From NCBI GenBank assembly GCA_027605045.1, contig JAQFWX010000173.1, positions 1 to 64,000 on the forward strand: DNA of 64,000 nt, given 5' to 3'. Under the pieces are notes generated by a model. The model was not told the DNA's origin, did not search any database, and worked only from the letters and a program-made list of their open reading frames with translations. Of this stretch, positions 11,624-23,288 are shown one piece after another. Position numbers and translations under genes: made by a program. This DNA is from Phallus indusiatus (taxonomy: Eukaryota > Basidiomycota > Agaricomycetes > Phallales > Phallaceae). Every line of letters begins with the position of its first letter. Within the stretch, counting starts at the first letter, position 1.

Positions 11624-13242
11624 ATGAAAAGATCCATTGTATCTTTAACATTGTGTAGCATGATTTTCATTAGCCCTACAGCTTCCCGGAAAGATGCTGT
11701 GCTCTCTATACCCTCGCGCCAGGTAGTTAACATCCGTGGAAGTGGAAGAACAGGTCACCACATTGTACAGCAAGACGTTGCGCGTTTTAGGGCACTCCTC
11801 GGCCTCAACGAACCGGCAGAGTCTACTTCCTTACCTCCAAATCATACCAATGGCGGTGTACGGGTTACTTTTGGTCCCATTTACTATGTTTGCTAACCAG
11901 ATTCCAGGCATTTGGGGTTGCTATGGATGTTCAAATTGGAGATGGGAATTACACGATTTTGGTCGACTCTGGCAGCTCGAATACGTGGATAGGAGCCAAT
12001 CGTGTGTCAAATCCGTATCGCCCGTCAGACCAGTCTCGTGATCTTGGAAGAAATTTCAACATTTCCTATGGTTCAGGAAATGTTACCGGTAGTCTCTGTA
12101 AGAAAAATGAAATTTTCATGATGCTAGAGTCCTAATATCCTATCTTAGTTACCGACAAAATGAAACTTCCTGGGGTGCTTTCTTCATTCGACCAGACCTT
12201 TGGGGTAGCAAATGCATCATCCGGATTTGACGGTACAGTGGCATTTAAATCATCAAGTGTCCATATCTAGAAAGTTTTCATTCAGGTTATGACGGCCTTA
12301 TGGGTATAGGCCCGGTGAATCTTACCCTCAACACTGTGCAACTACACCACTCGGAGGAAATTCCTACCCCACCGGATAATATGCTCATGGAACGAATAAT
12401 ACAAAAAAACATTACTGGGGTATTTCTACCTCCGGTCGACAAAGCCCTTCCAGGACGCTTTGATTTCGGCGGGGTAAATACAAAAGGGCTCACAACCTCT
12501 ATCAATTATGTGCCCAACTTAGACAGGAAGGATACTGTCCTCGGCAATTTCTATAGCTTTAATCAAACAATCAGGTAAGATTAAAACCAGCCATTCCTTG
12601 AAGTGCAAGTTGATTATCGGTAATATTGTAGATACGGTGAAGAAGATGGGGTGATGATATTCGACGGTCCAGCTGTCATAGATACCGGTAAACTTCTGTC
12701 CTGGCGACGTGGTTCTGACCGACTGAACCCGAGGATTATAGGTTCAACGTTGCTGGGAATGACTCCCGCGTCTTTTCAGAATTACATGAGAGCAACCAAT
12801 GCAATAATGGACGACAATACTGGCTTATTGAGAGTTGATGAACCCGAGAGCTTGAAAAGTTTATACTTCCAAATCGGAGACGTAAGGGTTTTTAGTTTGT
12901 TTCTTCCTGCGTGCGGTGTTCCATTCATTATGTGGTAGATTCATTACGAATTTACCCCTGACGCCCAAACTTGGCCTAAGGAATTCAACACCGATATTGG
13001 TGGAGTAGCCAATGCGACGTATCTCATTGTTAGTAATTTGGGATTTCTTCAAGATAATAGCAGTTTCCCTGAAGTATTTTCCATAAATGGAATGTACTGG
13101 ATGTATGTGTCTCTTCTAATACTTGAGCTAATTGTTTTCATTGAAATCCATATGCAGGTCACGTTACTATCTTGTTTTCGACAGCTCCGGTGGGCAACGT
13201 CGAGTTGGAGTTGCCGAGACAATATTCTCCAAGTCTGAGTAG
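11624..13242 (+). CDS. pepsin-type aspartic protease copy C, intact, secreted, 413 aa
   Basis: This is an intact secreted A1 protease. Eight exons fit in phase: 11624-11857, 11908-12097, 12149-12232, 12286-12574, 12632-12687, 12742-12881, 12939-13102 and 13158-13242. Introns are 50-57 nt. A signal peptide (MKRSIVSLTLCSMIFIS) precedes a propeptide. The first catalytic motif is VDSGSSNTW and the flap carries YGSGN. The second is IDTG|STLLG, split by intron 5. The end (RYYLVFDSS, VGVAETIF) is the usual A1 terminus. Intron 5 is 54 nt with no stop codon, so if retained it would insert 18 residues right after the second catalytic DTG. The same exon layout in the minus-strand copies supports these junctions. 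Confidence 0.88.
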
Positions 13243-14357
13243 AAATAATCACTCCTTACAATTGCACATCGGTGTTTTGACGTAGCGTCGCTCGTCGCTA
13301 TTGTATAGTTTAAATGACATCTAAACTATTAATGTAAAAGAGAAGCTGATTGATCTCAGTTCGATTCCAGCACTGGCTGCATATGAAATGACAGTAAAAA
13401 TGATGTTTACCGGGTCAGGATTCAGACTTTCTAGGATTAGGAGAAAAAAGACAAAAATAGGGATTTCAAATTAATCATTGGTCCGACTAAGTTCGCAACA
13501 TACTGAGATGATATAGAGGTTGATACGAAAAATGTTCTCAATAGCGTCATTGACGATGATATCGATCTACGGTCCGAGAATATGGCGAAGACTCCGAAGA
13601 GCCTGCCGATACCATCGGCTAAACATTATAAATCTAACCGGAAACTTAAAGCTTAACTTTTGAGATGCGGACTTCATCGGAACGTATTTGCAACCATCAA
13701 TTGCGCTCAATTGTTGGTTAATTCGACTCCTGCCTGAACAAAGCATTTTTGAGATGAACGGCTGCAATTTTGTAACCAAACTCAGGTGAGGTCCCCATTG
13801 CCCTTATTTATATAGGAGGTGGGACAGGACGAACTGGATGGATACCATACACAACGCGTATGTCTAACTCATATAATTTTCATACTTTGATGTACTCCTT
13901 TGCTTCTTTAATGTTTTAAATTTTCAATCTCGATCCTGTTGAAGAAGGAAGGAGTTCCTTCGGAGCACGTGGACTTGAAGACTGTTTTCCTTGGCAAGTC
14001 ACGAAAAATGTCCATGACCAGTGCCGCTTTCGCAAGGAGATTCAGTTATAATGCATGTCTTATACATGACACTTTGAAGAAGCATTTAGGAGTAGAGTTC
14101 TAGACTCGGAAGTTCTCCGAACTTTGATCATTAACCATTTTGAAAATATGAACTCGTTTTTCAATGCGAGACGAATTTCTTATGCTTGACTCCAGTAGAT
14201 TCTCCTACCAGTACGTCATGATGCTGACACGTCGCGAAGAAAAGGAAGTTTATTCGAAAGCTCTAAAGAATTCTTGACCTCATTTCCTACATAAAAGCAC
14301 AGCATATACACTCCACAGTAAATGGCAGCTCGAGTATCCTCGACAAAATGGAACTGT
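13243..14357. other. intergenic, no supported gene
   Basis: About 1.1 kb between convergent genes. Only short, family-less open frames are present. Confidence 0.5.
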
Positions 14358-16102
14358 TCAAATCATGTTTGATCCCCAGTCTAGTTCAAAGTCCATTTGT
14401 TGATCAGCGTTGGGAGGAAGTAGCATTCTCTGATACGTCATGGTGTTAGAACTTTTAGTGAGAAGAGAGTAGGATATGGGACTTACTCGTTTTGGTAGAG
14501 GAGCTGGAACTTTTGGGGAGCTTTCGTCATAACTACCGATAAATCGCGGAGCTGAAGTCTTAATGGTGGGATTAATAGAAGAAAAGGATTCGTTTAATAA
14601 CGAAGCGAGTTTATCGCCTCTTTTAGAAAACAGCGCGGTTTCAGGCTGACAGATTTGCGAACGGAGAACCCTATCAGATGTTGCGGCGTCCCGAGCTTTT
14701 GAGTTAGACTTAGTTTTCTTTCCTGTTTTGAACGTGGTTGAATGAAATGTGGCCTTCGACTTTCTTTTCGGTGTTGAAGTACTCTTCGCAGTTTTGTTTC
14801 GTGCAGTTGCATTGACTAAACGAGACCGCTCAGACTCTTGTTCGCTACAAGTTTTCCGAGGACCGGAAGGACATGACATTGGGTCATCCGATTCACCTAA
14901 GCTAGAATTAGTATCAGTTCCGCCTTGTCCACCTTGAGGTCTCAACATCATCATTGAAATGTCTTGATTCGGATCGGTGTTTATATCTTGCCTACTCGTA
15001 AAGCAGTTTAATTCACTCCGAAGCTGGTATTGGACTGAGTTCTCCCTCGAAGATAAAATGTATTACCGAATGAAAAAAAGATAGACAGACCTTTGATTCG
15101 ACCGTTCTATCGAGATTTTGGCTTGTACTCGAGTCTTGCGGGCTATGTTTTCCAGATAGAGTAGCGTTGATAAGTGCTAATGATTCTGAGACGACACGAC
15201 TGAAAGACTCGAGGCTTTTTTCGGTTGATGAGGAGGATGACGCTGCATAAGCATCATGAATCGCTTGGATACTTTGTTTTGAAATTTCGTGTTGAGTAAG
15301 CTTAAGCTGATCAGGCAGACTTTGGTATAAAGGTTGCATAAGGGAGAGTTGTGATGCAATATGATGTAATTGATTTGGAACGTCCTGCAAAGGCGCAGCC
15401 ATTGGAGTGAGACTGCCTAGACAGGTTAAAATTTGGCCCTGTTGTTCCAAGATGCTCTGGAGGCTCTAAAACCAATAAGGTATTATCAGTAGATGAGAGA
15501 AAAAGGGGCGTTTGAAAATAAACATTTTGAATAGTATCCACTCTGGTCGTAAACTGTTCCATTTTCTTCGCAGTCTCTATCTGGGATGCTTTGACTTCGT
15601 TTAGATCGGATGCCTGTGCTGGGTTCTCAAGCACTTCGAGCAGTCCCTTCTGACATCGATTGACTAAATAAAGTCATGCCGCATATAAATAATGTACGGA
15701 ACTATTTAGCTTCCTACCCGTTGCCACGAGTTCCTCGAGGACTTTTTCATGTGCATTTTCAAAGCTATCGTTAGTTTTGTCGATCTGTCGCCTTGTTTTA
15801 TCCACGTCGCAAAGTAAGTTATTCAGTTTATCAGAAAACTATGAAACAAAATGAGAACGTGTCAGCAGGAAACTCCTAACAACAAGTCTTGAATCAGGAA
15901 ACACCTGTTCCATCACGCTTTTGGTATCATGTAGGACGACGCGCAGTGACGTAGCAATCCTGTTCTCGGGAACTAGGGGAACATTTGTTACAGACAACGT
16001 TTGACTAGCATCCTCACCACCCGCTTTACGAGCAGAAATCACGCTGGGGCGTAGCTGAGCCCATAAAAGCGGATCGAGTCGTGGCTTCAGGGTCGCGGAC
16101 AT
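14358..16102 (-). CDS. uncharacterised coiled-coil protein, 499 aa
   Basis: I do not recognise the family. Five exons fit in phase: 15905-16102, 15718-15838, 15524-15663, 15091-15465 and 14358-15023. The protein starts MSATLKPRLDP. Its first two thirds are helical and heptad-like (SDKLNNLLCDVDKTRRQIDKTND, and KKMEQFTTRVDTIQN at about residues 135-150). A Ser-rich linker follows. The last third is basic and low-complexity (TARNKTAKSTSTPKRKSK) and ends with an acidic, hydrophobic tail (MDFELDW). A helical N-terminus with a basic C-terminus would suit a chromatin or meiotic-axis protein, but that is a guess. It is divergent from the fork head gene, with 173 bp between start codons. Confidence 0.7.
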
Positions 16103-16275
16103 TTTCGCTCTGGGGCCCGGTGACAACACGTCACATCAATCGTCACACGCTCGACACGCTCTTTCCGTCACAGACACGCTCTATCGTTGTCACAGGCCCT
16201 TGGCCTTTTTTTCCCTTCCTCTCCTCCCCGCCTTATTTGTCGAGCCGGCCGACTTTTCCTGACGATTTACTTGTC
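16103..16275. promoter_or_regulatory. short bidirectional promoter, coiled-coil gene / fork head gene
   Basis: The 173 bp between the two start codons must carry both promoters and both 5' leaders. It is rich in CACGC-type and pyrimidine tracts; no clear TATA box is seen. Confidence 0.6.
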
Positions 16276-18390
16276 ATGTCGGACGGTCTTGACATCTCCG
16301 AGTCTGCCGCTGATCGTTCTTCGCAGCACGCACAACATCAACCGTCCAAGGCATTGGTTGCGCTCGTTGCTGGCAGTACTTCCGAGCTGTCTATTCTCGC
16401 TGCTCCATCGCCGTTCAGCAATTATCCCGAGAGTTCACTGCCTTTTCCCCTCAATCTTCCCCCGTCTTACCCCGTTTATCGCAGTCAGACATCGGCGCTC
16501 TTACGACGGCCACCGTCGACCATTTCTTCCCAAGGCGCGTCGGCCATTGCTGGTCGCGCCGGAAAGAGCTTGAGTCGCACTACCACACCCGCCCCTACTG
16601 AATCCACCGCGCGCCCCGCAGTCACTATGTCATCGGTCTCAAAGGGCAAGCGTTCTCTCGATGCTTTTATGCAGTCCCGTCAGGCAACCCAGAGTCAGAC
16701 GGAATCCGAAGATTCCGACTCGGATACCTCGCTTCGTAAAGTAACTTCACATTTCTTTTTTGATTATTTTTTCTTCCCCGTACTCAATAAGAGAACAAGG
16801 TTCTTGTCAACCGTTGGTCAAGTTTACAACAAAGTAGTGAATCTACGCGTGTCTTGTCATCTTCACCCCCTTCATCGTCACCCGTCCAGACTCCTCGAGA
16901 ATCATCTCCTATCCATCCGACCCTTTCCGCCTTTTCCCACTCACCGTCTCCAAGGCCAAAACGTCAAAATATGCTGAACGCCCGCGCCGGACCATCCTCA
17001 AGTACATCCACCTCCGCGATTGAGGTTCCGTATAGTCTTCCACCGGGCCCTTATTTTGAGGAGAGACCAGTTTGGTCCCTTGCAGCACTAATTGGACAAG
17101 CTATTACCGCATCTTTCGCGGGTGCTTTGCCTCTCAATGACATCTACACGTTCATTTCTACCGTATATCCTTATTTCGATCGGCGTGACCAGGCCTGGAT
17201 GAGCTCAATCCGACATAGCCTAAGTGTTAATGAAGCTTTCGAGCGTGTCTACGATCAAGACGGGACAGCGGCGAAGAAAGTCAAATGCAAAGGAAAAACG
17301 CGTCTCAAAGGTGGATTTTGGAGGATTAGACCTGGGTTTGAAGACTGTTTCGCTGGCGGGAACTTCGTAAGGAAGGGTGCCAAGGGCGCAGGTCCAGGGA
17401 TGAATTCTAGTAGCAAGAAACGAGGTCGCGAGGAGGATGGTTCTCATCGAAGCCAAAAGGCAAAAAACACCGGTCGGGGAATGCATAATCGGTCAAATTC
17501 CAATATAGAAACTACCCTCACAGGGCGAATGAATTCGCGAATACGCTCTCAATCCTCACCTGAACCCGTAGTTCGAAAATCTTCGCCACCGCTCTCCTCA
17601 TCACCACCCCCTCTTTCTGCCTCCCAAAGTACATACCCTTCAGACAGCTTACTTTCTGATACATGCGACAGTACTTCACCGGCCTCAAGGAATTCATTGG
17701 ACCCTCAGAGGAAGTTCCAATGTGCCCCCACGAATATCTTCGCCAAACTAGAAGCCGGTTTTGAATTACAGGTATTAAGATTTGTCTCCCACGTGATTTC
17801 CTCACTTGGCTGACTATGAGTACCTTACATTCTAGAATTCACCTAACGTAACCAACCACGATAAGCCTGCCAAGATATTAAATTTCCAAGATTTATCATC
17901 TAACTTACTACGGCATCATCCCTCATCGATTTCATTATCTTCCGAACCATTCCTCTCACCTAGACCTGATTCTCCGTCTCGATGCAGGACACCCCCATTT
18001 AGACCTATATCTCCCTCAAGGACACCTATATCCTACAAAGGAATTCAAATGAGTCCCTCATTGAGTCTAGCTCATTACAAGAACAGTCTAGAGCCGGAAT
18101 GGAAGGCCGTACTGCAACCTAGCACACCGCCACCTGGAGGGAGCAACACCACTCCTTTTGCGACCCCGCAACGACTTATTTTCCCCCGTCCCTTCCGTTC
18201 TCCATCCAAACATTACGATCCATATGATCCCGAAACCCTCTTGGCAGATGAACTAGCCATTGCGCGCAATTCGCGCGAACTTGGGGAAAGTCCCGGTGGC
18301 ATATTTGGAAAAGAAGGAAGAAAGCTATTATATGAGAGTCCCAGTGTTCCAGGTAAAAGCGATTGGCGATTCACCTACGACGAGTTTTAA
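16276..18390 (+). CDS. fork head domain transcription factor, 665 aa
   Basis: This is a nuclear DNA-binding regulator. Exons are 16276-16740, 16794-17771 and 17836-18390, with all junctions in phase 0. The fork head winged helix spans about residues 246-345. It starts RPVWSLAALIGQAI, continues LPLNDIYTFISTVYPYFDRR and includes the recognition-helix region WMSSIRHSLSVNEAF. It ends after an insert with GGFWRIRPGFEDCF. The insert between recognition helix and wing (DQDGTAAKKVKCKGKTRLK) is longer and more basic than usual. The flanks are Ser/Pro-rich and disordered. The C-terminal part has several SP/TP motifs (SPRPDSPSR, STPPPGG) that could be CDK targets. Which fungal fork head subgroup it belongs to cannot be settled from the sequence alone. 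Confidence 0.88.
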
Positions 18391-18877
18391 CAACAATAAG
18401 AAGCTGGGCTTCTCATTATTTTTTCTTTGTTTTTATTTATTTCCTTTTTTGTTTGTTTCCATCTATTCGCATTCGTCGTTTGTTCCATCCTGAATGAGAT
18501 ATTTGGTACTTTGCTTAGCTCTGACTGTCCACTTTTGTATACATACCGACCCCCCCGAAAGTCTGTCTCGTTAGGAGCTGGATCTTTACTTGTGTTCTTA
18601 TTCCTTGATTTCTGTTATACGCCACGGATATTAATAGCCTCGTTTTATTTCCTTTAACTGTAACCTACTTCCCTTGTATAACCTAGTTAGAGTGTTCATC
18701 TGTCACATGCAGGAGTGTATTCGGCACTTTGAATATATATCATGCTATCATGTCGGACACTTCCACATTTGGAAAACATGAAGATAAGATTTTATCTCGT
18801 ATAGAAATACATTGGTTAGAATATTATGTATCAGCACCGGCTATCATAAAACTCCCTTTTATTCCCCAAAGATTTTG
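18391..18877. other. 3' untranslated/intergenic region between convergent genes
   Basis: T-rich after the fork head stop, with several possible polyadenylation-type AATA blocks. No gene is seen. Confidence 0.5.
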
Positions 18878-21800
18878 TTAAATAAACATCTGTAATGGAT
18901 GTCGGTCATAGACATTTGGCCCTTCGCTGAGTTCACCAAAATCGGGATAGAACGGAACAAGTGCATCAGCAGCACCCAGATACAGTGAATTGTAAACCCT
19001 CCAATAGACTTCTCGTACTTTACGAGCAGGGTGGAACAGGCCCTGCAAAGTGTAGCTGAGCAAAATTCCTGGACCGAGGGTAACACGCATGGCCTCAATC
19101 GCTTCCATAACAGCACCAATGACATGAGGAGAGGTTTCGAAGCAATTTGGCCAAACGAGATTCATCAAGTGCAGCATGGAATCTTCACAACCCAGCCCTG
19201 CAACACCTAATGCAAGATGTTTGACGATCGTACTTGCTGTTTGACGATGGACGAGATCACGATCCGTCAATGCATCTTCCAGCATCGTAACAACCGAATC
19301 ACAATAATATGCCGATTGGGGTCCAACATATTCGAATATGAATGATAGGGCTTTCAAACATCCCGTTCGGACGTTTAGCTCTGCCGTACGATATTCAGCT
19401 AAGATGGCAGGAATGCAAGTGAAAGGACCGCAAGTTTCTGCAACGATGGCGATGGCGACAGTACTGCATACACGACTCTGACGTTCTTGAACTCGGAGGT
19501 TGGTTAACAGTACTGAAAGGACGTCTTGAGGACCTAGCGTCTTTGCAATATATCCGAACGAGTTGACGGCAGCTCGGCGGATACCTTTCTTGTGGGCTTT
19601 GAGCAGATCTAGTAATTCGAAACAGATACGCATCCATTCACGTGCCGGTACGAATTCAGCCCCACGATCGGCTATACGACCGATCAAGTTGATTGAAGCT
19701 TCTTGTACTTTTTCGTGTCGATTACGAAGGATAGGTGTCATACGTGGCACTATCAAATTATGTGTTAGCAATGGAAGCTTTCAATAGACATGTAATATAT
19801 GCTCACATAGATCTTTAACGGGAGGTTGCATTTGTGTCATACCAACGACATTTGCGATGGCACCCAGGGCCGCGATGATACTAAAATTTGATGTTAGTTG
19901 GCTCATTGTCATTAGATAAAATACGGTAGTCACGGACCTTCCAAGTGTATCTGGATACTCTTCTCCGAGCTGCTCGAATAGAACGACACCCAACTTGCTA
20001 AGTAGACCATCTTCACCGCACTGCTTAATGACGACAGCTAAACGGGTCGTCAAGTCAGCGGCCTGCTGCCGGACTTTGGCACTCTTGTTGTTCAACCGCC
20101 ATAGAACTGTCGACACAATCTGGGTCAAGTAAGGTCTGACTCGGATGCCCAAAGCATTAACGACTGTTCCAAAACCATCCAACATGACTTGATCTTCAGT
20201 TGTTTGTTCTTGGAACGAGTAGATGATACCGTCCACTAGACGAACTTCAAGACCTTCGTCAATGTCGGCAGCTCCCAGAGTTGCGATGACCTTCGTGATA
20301 GTCTCCATGACCATCTTTCGATAAGGCTCCGCGTCATCCTACGGAAAGATGTTAGAGAGATCAGAGGCATGGAATAAACGAGAGGCATACCTTCAAACCA
20401 TCAGCAATTTTACCAACTATGACAGAGACACCAGCTTTTTGAGCTAATTCCACGGTTGTATCCACCACCTGGCGATAATTACGTCGGTCTAGCGCCATCC
20501 GCCTAACCCAGAACGATTTGAAAAAGTCAGGGAGAATTTCAGCCTTGATGTATTCGGCGGTTACACCTTCTGTAGCAGCGCATTGTTTGACAACCTTCAG
20601 GACAATTTTCTTCATCTCCTCATCAGACGTCCCGAATTCACGAATAAGAATTGGGTTAACACCTTTGGTATAATAATTGGCATATTCGGGATCCATGAGA
20701 GGAATGATGAACCCAATGGCTTTCAAAAAGGCAGCCAAACCTTTTCCTCGATGTACTCGAACACCGTTCCAGAGTGGTTTGAGTACACCGTCGAAAGATT
20801 CGATACCGTAAGGAGCTGAAGCTTCAGCCAGAGCAGCTAACCCTAGAGCGGTCATCGTTCGGACCTTCTGTTGTTCATCTTGTAGACCGTGTGCGATAGC
20901 GTCCACGAGATTACGTAGATGAGGAAGGACAGCACAACCCATCATAATGGCAATTTGTTGAACGATACGGATACCCGTGTGACGAGCTTGCCATGACTTC
21001 TTGGAACGACAAACGGCTTTCAAGAATGGGAGGAGCGATGGAATTCCCAACGCCGAGGCGACTACAGAGAATGCACGAGCTGTGGTGTTACGGACGTATT
21101 CATCGGCATGATCGATATCCGGTCGCATAGTAGAAATCATGTGAGCTAATCCAGCGGCCTTGGATAAGTTAGAGATGATTTCTCGACCTTCTACACGGGC
21201 GTAGTAGTCCTCGTCAATCAACAAAGGCTCAATAACGACAAGGATCTTATGAACATAGGGTCGGACTAAATCGTCTAGTTTGTAAAGGACTCGATCGATA
21301 ACCTTGACGAGTAAATGACGTTCTTGATCTTCGAGGGTGCGTTCCATGAGCAAAGGCAAAATCTTGTCGAAAAGCGGACCAGCACCAAATTCCCGTGCTT
21401 TGTCGGTAATTTGACGAAGAGCGGTCTTACGCACGGGTGGTGTGCCGTTTTTGATCTTGAGAAGTAATCGCATTATCTTGCGTTCCTTCATCTCGTCTAC
21501 AGAAAGCTCTGTTTCGTCTTCTTCCTTGAGAATCTTGGCAAAGTACTGTGCATCTTCTGGTTTGAAGAACGAAAGACTGCCGACGCCAGGTATCTCGGTA
21601 GGCAGCTCAGGTGCGAGTCCAGCTGCAGCAGCCATAGCAGAAGCATCTGAATCTTCTTGCATATGGAAACCGGTGAAAACTGGGGTAGGGGTGGCTAACA
21701 GTTTGCGATTAGGAGCTTGAACTGTTGCATATCCAGCCGGTGGTGTAACGATAACGTAGCCAGTGGGTGGAAGGAGGGCATCCAATTCTTCGTCGGTGAG

Positions 21801-22472
21801 AAAACGATTGTGCTTGTCTTCTACAAGACCAGGGGCGTTCATGTAAATGGGCTGCATTGGCACTGGTGCATCGTCTTCCGGAGCAGGAGCCTGATCCCAC
21901 CTCGAACGTTTAGATGGTACATCGGCCACACCATCGGCGGTTGGTTCTGAAGGTGGAGCATCCCAACGCGAGCGCCGTTTTCTAGGTGCTGCGGTTTCAA
22001 TTTCAACCTTGTCCACTTCTGGTTTGGTTTCTTCAGGTTCTACGACGTCCCATCGGCGTTTCCGCTTGGTACCAGCGGAGAGCTCAGTCAGCTCTTTAGC
22101 AGCGGCTTCGAACTCTTCTCGAGGAGGGGTCTTGTCCAACTCCATTCGTTCCTGGTCCTCTTCCCGCTGCTTCCGTTCTTTCTCTTCAATCGCACGACGA
22201 ACTCGGATTTCTTCTCTTTCAATCTGGTTCAAACGCATGGCTTCTTTGTAGCCACCCCCTTCGGAATTGTCTTCTTGGAAGGCATCTGCGCTTTCGACAG
22301 CCTGACGGTTGAAACGTCGATTGTGATAGTCAGACTGGCGGGAGGCTATCTGACGCTTTGAAGCTGTTTCGGCAAACGGATCAATATCTTCTTCTTCAGC
22401 AAGATTTGCAAATTCTTCCAGAACCTCCTTCGGTGCGCTGAAGGAATCAACAAGACGAGGTTCAGAAGACAT
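18878..22472 (-). CDS. splicing factor 3B subunit 1 (SF3B1 / Prp10 / Hsh155), 1142 aa
   Basis: This is the HEAT-repeat scaffold of the U2 snRNP SF3b complex, which clamps the branch-point helix. Four exons: 20391-22472, 19938-20338, 19807-19880 and 18878-19749. The N-terminus is charged and carries RWD motifs ([27 protein letters not shown]) in place of the long TP-rich region of animals. The HEAT region is near-identical in type to human: [59 protein letters not shown]. At the position of human Lys666 this protein has Arg (HTGIR against HTGIK). The Arg625 and Lys700 equivalents are kept, as is the [11 protein letters not shown] segment around human Arg1074/Val1078. It is transcribed in the same direction as MZT1, which lies upstream. 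Confidence 0.96.
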
Positions 22473-22852
22473 ATTTAAAGTTGGTGATACAGGTTGAGTT
22501 GTGGCTTTTCGGAAAATCCAATCTCAGCGGTCACTTGCCGTCACGTTAGGTCTCGGAAGTATCTCGGTAAATTCGGACTACTAGTCAATCTGCCAACCCA
22601 TTCCCAACGATGTATAATTATAGCCTTAGTGAGAAGCTGAGACCATTTTATACTACTGAGAAATTCATGTCTGATAAGTATATGAAGCTATTCCCATCTG
22701 AGACTTTACAAGATTCTCCGAGCATCTGTGAAACAAAAATAGTACAGATTCAATTGGTCTTTACAGGTAACAATGTCCAAAGTATCTCCCAAGAACAGAA
22801 TAAATTGCAATTCTCACATATAAGCCGAGGGTAGAGTCATAGTCGCGTATCG
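22473..22852. other. intergenic between MZT1 and SF3B1
   Basis: This is the SF3B1 promoter and the MZT1 3' region. No additional gene is supported. Confidence 0.5.
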
Positions 22853-23184
22853 TTAGTTCTTTCCATCTCGACCAGAACGCGTCGCTACCGCGTTTTCGCG
22901 GCGAAGTTCCTGTATCACGGTCTGATATTTCTCAATCACGATGTCCAAAAACACTTGTAATTTAAAGCTTACAGCCAAAGCTTCGGGATTCACGCCATGT
23001 TCAATCAGATTTACGCATGTTGCAAGGGTTTCGCGGTCTAATTGTGTGTTCAACAATTGAGACAAGTCATATAGATCTATTCGTGATATGAGCTCTATAT
23101 CTCATAAAAGAAACGAGTATAGCACTTGCCATCTAAAACTTGTTGGGCTTCACTTATTTTTTGACTTTCTTTGGAGGATTGCAT
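22853..23184 (-). CDS. MZT1: mitotic-spindle organizing protein 1 (MOZART1), 75 aa
   Basis: A small adaptor that binds gamma-tubulin complex proteins at microtubule organising centres. Three exons: 23130-23184, 22973-23076 and 22853-22921. The spliced protein reads [16 protein letters not shown], then [23 protein letters not shown], then [10 protein letters not shown]. It is collinear with human MZT1 (SRILNTGLDMETLSICV, GINPEALSSVIKELRK). Intron 1 begins GC (GCAAGT) rather than GT: only GAT-G|GC followed by AT-CTA-TAT keeps the frame, so this is a GC-AG intron. Intron 2 is 51 nt, has no stop and keeps frame if retained, which would insert 17 residues into the conserved core. It is head-to-head with ERG4. 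Confidence 0.9.
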
Positions 23185-23288
23185 GAAAAGGCGAACCAAG
23201 CCTATTTTAGACGCCCTTAATTCAGACCCGAAACGCGTGACAAACTTCCGATTTTTTGCTGTTCACCTTTCTTCCCAGTACCTTCACC
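23185..23288. promoter_or_regulatory. 104-bp bidirectional promoter MZT1 / ERG4
   Basis: Only 104 bp separate the two start codons. Both promoters and both 5' leaders must fit here or overlap the coding regions. Confidence 0.65.

Noticed and set aside
14465..14500. GTAAGT-type donor inside the last exon of the coiled-coil gene
   Set aside because: Splicing it to the nearest acceptor gives a stop within two codons and a 35-nt intron; the unspliced frame continues to a plausible C-terminus.
16187..16573. Plus-strand frame overlapping the fork head first exon
   Set aside because: Out of frame with the fork head protein and without any motif; the 16276 frame splices into the conserved domain.
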